From: Acidimicrobiaceae bacterium
Lineage (GTDB): Bacteria > Actinomycetota > Acidimicrobiia > Acidimicrobiales > Ilumatobacteraceae
Direction: 5' to 3'
Length of the DNA stretch: 32,113 bases
NCBI GenBank assembly: GCA_002698945.1
Contig: NZZV01000021.1
Location: 1-32,113, forward strand
Of this stretch, positions 7,592 through 16,800 are shown piece after piece; position 1 is the first letter of the stretch, and every line of letters starts with the position of its first letter. A model generated the notes under the pieces. It was not told the origin of the DNA. It searched no databases and saw nothing but the letters and a program-made list of their open reading frames with translations. The translations under genes were made by a program, and so were the position numbers.

Positions 7592-8521
7592 ATGGACGAG
7601 CGACCCCGTGTCGGGGTGATCATCAACGAGGGCAAGGACCTTGCCGGCGCCGGACTCGAGGAACTCCGAGCGGCGCTGGCCGATGTCGGTCACGCCGACC
7701 CGCCCTGGTACGAGGTGCCGAAGAGCAAGAAGGCACCCAAGAAGGTGTCGAAGCTGATCGAGGACGACGGCATCGACCGCCTCCTCGTGTGGGGTGGCGA
7801 CGGCACCGTCCGGCGTTGCATCGACCACCTCCTCCACGAGGGCCACGACGGCGTGGCGATCGGTGTGCTTCCCGCCGGTACGGGCAACCTGCTCGCGGTC
7901 AATCTGGGCATCCCGATCGATCTGCTTGGGGCCGTCGACGTCGCAGTGCACGGCCAGCCGCGTCCGATCGACGTGGGTGTCGTCAACGACGAACAGCACT
8001 TCGCCGTGATGGCGGGCACCGGCTTCGATGCGCTGCTCATCCGAGACGCCGACGACAGCGGCATGAAGGACAAGTACGGCCGTCTCGGCTACGTCTGGGC
8101 CGGTGTCAAGAACCGCAACGTGAGTCCGGCGCACATGGAGATCTCCGTCGACGGCGACTCCTGGTTCAGCGGCGATGCGTCGAGCGTCATCGCCGGCAAC
8201 GTCGGCACGTTGATCGGCGGGATCCCTGCCTTCCCCGACGCCTCACCCACCGACGGTCGACTCGATCTCGGCGTGGTCACGGCTCGGTCCGCCACCGACT
8301 GGGCCCGCCTGTTCGGATCGGTGCTCACCCATCGCGTCGACGGGTCGCTGTTCGCCAAGGTCACGACCGCCGAGAAGGTCGTCGTCGATCTCGATCGCAC
8401 CCTGCCGTGGGAGGCCGACGGCGGCGACCGCGATCGAACCGATCACTACGAGATCCGGGTCCTGCCCGCGGCGATCTCGATCTGTCAGCCGCGGCGGGCT
8501 ACCGAGGAGGAACCAGCATGA
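7592..8521 (+). CDS. Diacylglycerol kinase-family lipid kinase
   Basis: A 309-residue protein with a DAGK catalytic domain of the YegS/DgkB type. The nucleotide-binding signature GGDGT is at residues 68-72 (VWGGDGTVRR), followed by the second conserved block GVLPAGTGNLLAVNLGIP. The C-terminal beta-sandwich domain contains GTGFDALL and ends with the usual RVLPAAI segment. It likely phosphorylates diacylglycerol or a related lipid at the inner membrane face. The start ATG (MDERPRVGVI) is chosen because the domain begins immediately. The stop overlaps the next gene by ATGA. Its partners are a DUF1206 membrane protein and a PAP2 phosphatase, the enzyme of opposite direction. Confidence 0.9.
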   Translation: MDERPRVGVIINEGKDLAGAGLEELRAALADVGHADPPWYEVPKSKKAPKKVSKLIEDDGIDRLLVWGGDGTVRRCIDHLLHEGHDGVAIGVLPAGTGNLLAVNLGIPIDLLGAVDVAVHGQPRPIDVGVVNDEQHFAVMAGTGFDALLIRDADDSGMKDKYGRLGYVWAGVKNRNVSPAHMEISVDGDSWFSGDASSVIAGNVGTLIGGIPAFPDASPTDGRLDLGVVTARSATDWARLFGSVLTHRVDGSLFAKVTTAEKVVVDLDRTLPWEADGGDRDRTDHYEIRVLPAAISICQPRRATEEEPA

Positions 8522-9453
8522 CCATCCACTCATCCACCGACACCGGACGATCGCCCGGCACCGACGACGACGTCGGTTCCGACGCCGCGGAGGATTTCAT
8601 CGAGCGCCATCCGGGTGTCGTGAAGTTCGCGCGAGTCGGCTGGGCAGCCAAGGGCGTGGTTTACCTGCTGACCGGCTTCCTCGCCTTCACGATCGCCGCC
8701 GACCCACACGGCGGCGGCTCCAGTGGCGAGGCCGATCCATCCGGCGCGGTCTCGACGATCGCTCGGCAACCGTACGGCACCATCTTGTTGTGGCTGATGG
8801 CCATCGGTCTGTTCATCTACGCCGCGTGGCGCATCGTCACGGTGGTCCTGCCGGCCGACCTCGGCGGCCACGCCATCCTGCGCCGGGTCGGCTATTCGGT
8901 CAGCGCGGCCACCTACATCGTGCTCGGCATCACGGCGGTCTCGCTGGCCACCGCGCCCGGCTCGTCGGGCGGCAACGGCGGCAATGGCGGCAGCGGCGGC
9001 AGCCAGGACTCCCAGGTCACCCAGGCGACACAGACGGTGATGGAGTGGCCGGCCGGGCGTTGGCTCGTCGGGATCGCGGGGATCGTGGTCATCGGCGTCG
9101 CCGCCTACTTCTTCCACAAGGCGTACACGGCGTCGTTCGAGAAGGAGATAGCGCACCGTTCCATCGGGCCGTTCTCGTGGAAGGCGATCCGGACGTTCGG
9201 CCGGATCGGCTGGGTCGGGCGCTCGGTGATGATGGCATTGATCGGTGTGTTCGTCACCCGCGCGGCCATCAACTTCGATCCGGATGAGGCCCAGGGCCTC
9301 GACGACTCGCTGCGCAAGGTCGTCGACAGCGACGTCGGCATGGTGCTCGTCCTGCTCGTCGCCCTGGGTCTCACGCTGTACGGCGCCTTCTGCGTCCTCA
9401 CCGCTCCGGCCCGTAAGGTCGTGGCGACGGATGAGGACACGGTGGCGTCATGA
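8518..9453 (+). CDS. DUF1206 domain membrane protein
   Basis: A 311-residue membrane protein built of three related two-helix repeats, the hallmark of DUF1206. Each repeat opens with a similar motif: ARVGWAAKGVVYLLTGFLAF near residue 38, RRVGYSVSAATYIVLGITAV near 121, and GRIGWVGRSVMMALIGVFVT near 228. A Gly/Ser/Asn-rich linker (about 150-163) follows the second repeat. A strong Shine-Dalgarno sequence GAGGAGG (8504-8510) lies 7 nt before the ATG, which also overlaps the upstream stop as ATGA. The molecular function of DUF1206 is not established. Its position between a lipid kinase and a lipid phosphatase suggests a role in envelope lipid handling, which is inference. Confidence 0.88.
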   Translation: MTIHSSTDTGRSPGTDDDVGSDAAEDFIERHPGVVKFARVGWAAKGVVYLLTGFLAFTIAADPHGGGSSGEADPSGAVSTIARQPYGTILLWLMAIGLFIYAAWRIVTVVLPADLGGHAILRRVGYSVSAATYIVLGITAVSLATAPGSSGGNGGNGGSGGSQDSQVTQATQTVMEWPAGRWLVGIAGIVVIGVAAYFFHKAYTASFEKEIAHRSIGPFSWKAIRTFGRIGWVGRSVMMALIGVFVTRAAINFDPDEAQGLDDSLRKVVDSDVGMVLVLLVALGLTLYGAFCVLTAPARKVVATDEDTVAS

Positions 9454-10250
9454 GCGACATCACCGTTGACGAGCACCCGACCCAACTGCCGGACGTCGAT
9501 CGGTCGTGGGACAACACCTGGCCGGTCGAGTTGGCGGAGTTGAAGTACCTCGTCGTCGCGTTCGTCGCCGTCGTTGCGACGGGGGCGGCGGTGGGACTCA
9601 CCCTCACCGACTGGGCGGCGCCGAACGCGGTCACGCGTCTCGACGACCGTGTCGCCAACTGGTTCGTCGACGGCCGGACCGACGCGCTGAACTCGCTCGC
9701 CCCCTGGGCTGCCGGACCGGCCGACACCTTCATCAAGATCGGGATCTCGACCGTGATCTGTGGGGTGCTGCTCTGGATGTTCCGCCGTTGGGACGAGGCG
9801 GTCTACGTCGCGCTGCCGCTGGTGTTCGAGGCGACCTGCTTCATCACGATCACCCACATCGTCGGCCGTCCTCGACCCGACGTCGAGCGGCTGCTCGAGT
9901 CGACGGTCAACAGCAGCTTCCCGTCCGGTCACGTCGCCGCGGCCACCGTCTACTTCGCCGTCGTGATCGTCGTGTGGCGTCACACCGGCGCGGTGTGGGC
10001 CCGCGCCCTGTCACTCGGGATCTTCCTGGTCATCGAGATCGGTGTGATCTGGGCCCGCCTGTACCAGGGGATGCACTACCTGAGCGACGTCACCGCTGGT
10101 GTCGTGCTCGGCGCGGTGTCGCTGCTGATCACCGACCGGATCCTCACGACGCGGATGGGGACGTTCAGCCACCCTGGTGACGCAGCCGCCGCAGCCAGCT
10201 CTCGGCGTAGCGCAGTCGACGCTCCAGCTGATCGACCGTCGCCGCACTGA
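9450..10250 (+). CDS. PAP2 superfamily membrane phosphatase
   Basis: A 266-residue polytopic phosphatase with about six membrane segments, acting on phosphatidic acid, isoprenyl pyrophosphate or similar lipid phosphates. Motif C2 is PSGH at residues 158-161 (SSFPSGHVAAAT). Motif C3 is R-x5-H-x3-D (ARLYQGMHYLSDV). Motif C1 is VGRPRPD, but the lysine of KX6RP is replaced by threonine (T135). Catalytic His and the nucleophilic His are retained, so activity is plausible. The ATG overlaps the DUF1206 stop (ATGA). The last 28 codons, a low-complexity Ala/Arg/Asp/Ser tail, run antisense through the 3' end of the opposing helicase gene (86 bp overlap). Confidence 0.88.
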   Translation: MSDITVDEHPTQLPDVDRSWDNTWPVELAELKYLVVAFVAVVATGAAVGLTLTDWAAPNAVTRLDDRVANWFVDGRTDALNSLAPWAAGPADTFIKIGISTVICGVLLWMFRRWDEAVYVALPLVFEATCFITITHIVGRPRPDVERLLESTVNSSFPSGHVAAATVYFAVVIVVWRHTGAVWARALSLGIFLVIEIGVIWARLYQGMHYLSDVTAGVVLGAVSLLITDRILTTRMGTFSHPGDAAAAASSRRSAVDAPADRPSPH

Positions 10251-11895
10251 CCTTGGAGATGCCGGCGAGTCGGTTCATCTCGCCCTGCACCCGTGCATGG
10301 TTCCAGCCGGTCATGTCGACCAGACGCTTCGCGACGTCGGCGTTGCGGGTGCGTAGCTCGTCCTTCTGCTCGGCGACGCTCAGCGAACCGAACGGGACGA
10401 GACCGGCCTCGGTCGGGACGTCGGCGAGTTCGACCGACAGCGCAGGATCGTCGGCGAAGTCGGGCACCGGCGGATCGGGCTCGTCGTCGTAGTGCTCGAC
10501 GCCGGTCTCGGTGACGGTGTGGAACTTGACCCCGGTCGCGGTCGATGACACCACCGAGAACAGCGCGAGCTGCTCGGCGACGTCGTCGGCCGCGACCTGC
10601 CGGTCGAGCTCGCCGTTCGGTGACTGATCATCGTCCGCCGCCGGCGGGCGGAGCACGTGACGCCGCGCCTCCGCGATCCGGAACGCGTGATTGCGCAGCC
10701 GTGGGTCGTCCGGCACGTACACGTACGCCTTCTGGGTCGGCCGCCCGGTCTGCCAGCGGACGAAGCGGCCGACGGCCTGGCGGAAGAACAGTTCGGTCGA
10801 CGTCGTGGTCGCGTAGACCCCGACTCGCAGACGCGGGATGTCGACGCCCTCGGACACCATCCGTACCGACACGAGCCACGGTCGATCGGAGGACGCGAAC
10901 TCGGCGATCTTGCGGGATGCCGTCGGATCGTCGCTCACCACCACCTCGGCGGCCGTGTTGAACCGGTTGCGGAGCATGCGGGCGATGCCCTGGGCGTGCT
11001 CCTGGTCGGTCGCGATCACGAGGCCACCGGCGTCGGGCTGTTCGGCGCGGATCTTCCGCAATCGCTCGTGGGCCTGGCCGAGCACGTTGACGATCCAGTC
11101 GCCCTCCAGGCTGAGCGCCGTCCGGAGCCGGGCCGAGACCTGATCGCGGGCGAGCTCGTCGTGGAACGTGGCGCGCAGCACGTCGCCGGACGGGGTGCTC
11201 CACTCCATCTGGCCGTCGACCCGGGGGAAGTAGACCGGCCGGACGACACCACCGTCACGCAATGCGTCGGCGTAGCCGTAGGTGAAGTCGGCGTGGGCCT
11301 GATCGCCTTCGGCGGTGACGTCGTAGCGGACGTACGGGATGCGTGCCGCGTCGCTGCGGAACGGCGTACCGGACAGCGACAGACGCCGCTCGGCATGGGC
11401 GAAGGCACGGCCGATTCCGTCACCCCAGGCCCGTTCGTGGCCGGCGTGGTGAACCTCGTCCAGCACGACCATGCCTTCGGCGGAGAGCCCCTGCAGCTTG
11501 TCGGCGGCGGCGCCGGTGGCGATCTGCTGGTATGTCGTGACCAGGCCGTGGGTGTCGCGGGCGAGGCCGTAGTCCGGCGACCAGTCGGGATCGAGCTGCA
11601 GCCCCATCCGGTGCGCGGCGAGTGCCCACTGCAACTTGAGGTGGCTGGTGGGAGCGACGACGACCAGCCGCCTCGCGGTGCCGTCCGCCGCCCACTTCGA
11701 CAGCTGCGAGCGGGCGCACGTCAGCGCGAACGTCGTCTTGCCGGCCCCCGGCGTCGCGACCGCGAGGAAATCGGGATGCTCGGACGCGTCGAACAGGTCG
11801 AATGCCGCGCGTTGCCAGGGTCGGAGGGTGATCGAAGTCAAAAGGAGGGGTGTTCGGTGGGGGCCTCCGATTCTGGCCCGCCGAAGCCCCGTCAT
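10165..11895 (-). CDS. Superfamily II DEAD/DEAH-type helicase
   Basis: A 576-residue ATP-dependent nucleic acid translocase. The Q-like region LRPWQRAAFD precedes Walker A (ATPGAGKTT, residues 47-55). Motif II is DEVHH at 146-150 and motif III is SGTPFRSD. The second RecA-like domain contains VRMVSEGVDIPRLRVGVYA and the motif VI arginines in FFRQAVGRFVRW. The C-terminal part is specific to this actinobacterial group and ends with a predicted coiled segment (VDQLERRLRYAESWLRRL). The start is uncertain: ATG at 11895 is chosen because further upstream the frame enters a repeat, and a TTG about 18 codons downstream is the alternative. Substrate (DNA or RNA) is unknown. The 3' end overlaps the PAP2 gene. 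Confidence 0.82.
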   Translation of the reverse strand: MTGLRRARIGGPHRTPLLLTSITLRPWQRAAFDLFDASEHPDFLAVATPGAGKTTFALTCARSQLSKWAADGTARRLVVVAPTSHLKLQWALAAHRMGLQLDPDWSPDYGLARDTHGLVTTYQQIATGAAADKLQGLSAEGMVVLDEVHHAGHERAWGDGIGRAFAHAERRLSLSGTPFRSDAARIPYVRYDVTAEGDQAHADFTYGYADALRDGGVVRPVYFPRVDGQMEWSTPSGDVLRATFHDELARDQVSARLRTALSLEGDWIVNVLGQAHERLRKIRAEQPDAGGLVIATDQEHAQGIARMLRNRFNTAAEVVVSDDPTASRKIAEFASSDRPWLVSVRMVSEGVDIPRLRVGVYATTTSTELFFRQAVGRFVRWQTGRPTQKAYVYVPDDPRLRNHAFRIAEARRHVLRPPAADDDQSPNGELDRQVAADDVAEQLALFSVVSSTATGVKFHTVTETGVEHYDDEPDPPVPDFADDPALSVELADVPTEAGLVPFGSLSVAEQKDELRTRNADVAKRLVDMTGWNHARVQGEMNRLAGISKVSAATVDQLERRLRYAESWLRRLRHQGG

Positions 11896-11918
11896 CAACC
11901 GAGCAGACAGATGGTGCA

Positions 11919-12050
11919 GCACAGATGGTGTCGGATCCCTTTCGTGCATCGACGTGGGGGTGGGGCCTGATCTGAAAGGCACGAAAGGGATCCGACACCA
12001 TCTGTGCGTCCGATCTGAAAGGCACGAAAGGGATCCGACACCATCTGTGC
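11919..12050. repeat. Inverted/direct 29 bp repeat element in a divergent promoter region
   Basis: One 29 bp arm (11919-11947, GCACAGATGG...CTTTCGTGC) is followed after 31 nt by its exact reverse complement (11979-12007) and then by a second copy of that reverse complement (12022-12050). The two right-hand copies sit in a 39 bp direct repeat starting GATCTGAAAG (11969 and 12012), with a period of 43 bp. Transcribed rightward, it would form a 29 bp stem with a 31 nt loop in the leader of the ABC-F gene. It lies between the start codons of the helicase and ABC-F genes, so it is not a terminator of either. Confidence 0.93.
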
Positions 12051-12114
12051 CAGACTCGGGGGATGCGTCTGTGAGCTGTGTCATCGTCCGCCCGCTCCCG
12101 AAAGGTCTGCCGTC

Positions 12115-13728
<1,614 letters not shown>

Positions 13729-13809
13729 CCAGAAGGGGTCAGGCACCTTCTGGTGAGCCGACCGGGGTTTCCGTGTGCTCGTTGCCAGAAGGTGCCTGAC
13801 CCCTTCTGG
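13729..13809. repeat. Perfect 25 bp inverted repeat pair between ABC-F and lhr
   Basis: CCAGAAGGGGTCAGGCACC...TGG (13729-13753) and its exact reverse complement (13785-13809) are separated by 31 nt. Each arm is itself palindromic at its ends (CCAGAAGG/CCTTCTGG). The first arm starts directly after the ABC-F stop codon, so the transcript could form a 25 bp hairpin and end ABC-F messages, although no T-run follows. Confidence 0.93.
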
Positions 13810-13846
13810 TGTGACCGTCGCGGGCCGGGGCGTGACACCCCCTGGG

Positions 13847-13852
13847 TAGATT
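13847..13852 (+). promoter_or_regulatory. Candidate -10 box of lhr
   Basis: TAGATT lies 21 nt before the GTG chosen as lhr start and only 6 nt before an in-frame ATT (13859). Given the leaderless pattern seen elsewhere in the window, the real start might be nearer to this box than the GTG. Confidence 0.3.
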
Positions 13853-13873
13853 CGTCTCATTGCTGATCATGCG

Positions 13874-16800
13874 GTGCTCGGGGCGTTCTCGCCGGCGGTG
13901 CGGGCATGGTTCGCGTCGTCGTTTCCCGAACCGACCACGGCCCAGGTGCAGGGTTGGCCGCACATCGCCGCCGGTGAACACACCCTGATCTGCGCCCCGA
14001 CCGGGTCGGGCAAGACGCTGACGGCGTTCATGGCCTCGATCGACCGGCTGGTCACCACCCCGCAACCCGACGAGCGCACCCATCGCACGCGCGTCCTCTA
14101 CATCTCGCCGCTGCGGGCGTTGGCGTTCGACGTCGAGAAAAACCTGCGGGCGCCGCTCACCGGCATCGGCCTCGCCGCCGAACGGATCGGCGAATCGTTC
14201 ACGGCACCCGAGGTGGCGATGCGCACCGGCGACACCCCGTCGAACGAACGCCAGAAGCTGATCCGCCGCCCGCCCGACCTGCTCATCACCACGCCCGAGT
14301 CGCTGTACCTGATGCTGACCTCGTCGGCCGCCGACACCTTGCGCGGCGTCGAGACCGTCATCATCGACGAGATCCACGCCATGGCGACCACCAAGCGCGG
14401 CGCCCACCTGGCGTTGAGTCTCGAACGGCTCGACGAGATCACCGACCGGTCGCCGCAGCGCATCGGCCTGTCGGCCACCCAACGCCCACTCGAGGAGATC
14501 GCCCGCTTCCTCGGCGGCTACGACGACGACGGGTCTGCCCGTCCGGTCCGCATCGTCGATGCCGGCATCCGCAAGACCCTCGAGGTCGAGGTGATCGTGC
14601 CGGTCGACGACATGGGCGCACCGGGCGACGCGGCGACGCCGCTCGGCCAACCGGGTGGTGGCGAGCGCCGGTCGAGCATCTGGCCCAGCATCTACCCGCG
14701 GGTGCTCGACCTGGTGCTCCAGCACCGTTCGACGATCATCTTCTGCAACGCCCGCCGTGGCGCCGAGCGGCTCGCCGCCCAGCTCAACGAGTTGTACGAG
14801 GAGTCGCACGGTGAACAGGCAGAGGAGCTGGTGAAGGCGCACCACGGCTCGCTGGCGCGCGAGCAGCGCGTCGTGATCGAAGACCAGCTCAAGCGTGGCG
14901 AGTTGCGAGCGATCGTCGCGACGTCGTCGCTCGAGCTCGGTATCGACATGGGCGCGGTCGACCTGGTCATCCAGATCGAGTCGCCGGGTGCGGTGAACCG
15001 CGGCCTCCAGCGGATCGGTCGCGCGGGCCACCAGGTCGGCGAACCGAGTAAGGGGACGATCTTCCCGAAGCACCGTGGCGACCTGATCGAGGCGGCGGTC
15101 GTCACCCGTCGGATGCTCGACGGTGAGATCGAGCACTCCCGCTACCTGCGCAACCCGCTCGACGTCCTCGCCCAGCAGATCGTCGCTCATGCCGCCGCCC
15201 GCACCGAGGTGAGCGTCGACGACGTCGCCCGCCTCGTCCGGCGGTGCGCGAACTTCCACGAGATCACCGACGACCTCCTCCACAACGTGCTCGACCTGCT
15301 GGCCGGTCGGTACCCGAGCGAGGAGTTCTCCGAGCTGCGGCCCCGGCTCGTGTGGGACCGTGTGAACGACGTCCTGCGGGCCCGCGACGGCTCGAAGCGG
15401 TTGGCGGTCACCAGCGGCGGCACGATCCCCGACCGCGGCCTGTACGGCGTGTTCCTTCCCGACGGTGCTCGGGTCGGCGAGCTCGACGAGGAGATGGTGT
15501 ACGAGAGTCGGCCCGGCGAGACGTTCGTGCTCGGCGCGTCCACGTGGCGGATCGAGGACATCTCGTTCGAGCGGGTCACCGTCACCCCGGCGCCCGGTGA
15601 GCCGGGCAAGATGCCGTTCTGGCACGGCGATCGCCCGGGGCGGCCGCTCGAACTGGGTCGGGCGCTCGGTCGCTTCCTCCGCGACGTCCGCGAACTCCCC
15701 GACGGCGACGCGCTCGAACGGCTCCAGTCCGACTACGCGCTCGATCCGCTCGCCGCCCAGAACGTGGTGTCGTACCTCGCGGAGCAGGCGGCCGCGACCG
15801 GTGTGGTGCCCGACGACCGGACGATCGTCGTCGAGCGGTTCCGCGACGAGATCGGCGACTGGCGGGTCTGTGTGCTCAGCCCGTTCGGCACCCCCGTGCA
15901 CGCGCCGTGGGCGATGGCGATCGAACGACGCCTCGTCGACCAGTTCGATCTGCCGGTGGAGACGATGTGGGGTGACGACGGGATCGTCATCCGCCTGCCC
16001 GAGTCGGCCGATCACATCGACGCCGACGTGTTCCGGATCGACCCCGACGAGATCGACGAACTGGTGATGTCGTCGTTGCCGCAGACGTCGCTGTTCTCGG
16101 CCCGCTTCCGCGAGTGTGCCGGTCGCGCGTTGTTGCTGCCGCGTCGCCGACCCGACCAACGGACCCCCCTGTGGCAGCAGCGTCAGCGGGCCGCCGATCT
16201 GCTCACGGTGGCATCGAAGTACCCGACGTTCCCGATCCTGTTGGAGACGTCGCGCGAGTGCCTGCAGGACGTCTTCGACGTGCCGGCGCTGAAGGAGGTG
16301 CTCGGCCAGCTCCAGTCGCGCCAGATCCGGCTCGTGCAGGTCGACACCGGCACGTCGAGCCCGTTCGCGTCGAGCCTGCTGTTCAACTGGATCGCCCAGT
16401 ACATGTACGAAGGCGACGCTCCGCTCGCCGAGCGTCGCGCCGCCGCGCTCGCGCTCGACCGTGACCTGTTGCGGGAGCTGCTCGGTTCCGAGGAGTTGCG
16501 CGAGCTGCTCGACCCGGGCGTGCTCGCCGACGTCGAACTCGAACTGCAGCACCTTGCCGACGGTCGCCGCGCCCGGTCCGCCGACGAGCTGCACGACGTG
16601 TTCCGCCGTGTGGGCGACCTCACCATCTCGGAGGTCGACGCCCGTTGCGAGGGGAGTGACGGCCGCGGTTGGGTCGACGAGCTGGTGCGTGAGCGGCGCG
16701 TCATCGAGATCGGCATCGGCGACGACGTGCGCTACGCGGCGGCCGAGGACGCGGCGCGCTACCGCGACGCGTTCGGGTGTTCGATCCCGGTCGGGTTGCC

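Noticed and set aside
11896-12114. N-terminal extension of the helicase through the inverted repeat
   Set aside because: The frame stays open into the repeat, but the added residues simply translate the 29 bp arms and no homologous N-terminus is recognisable.
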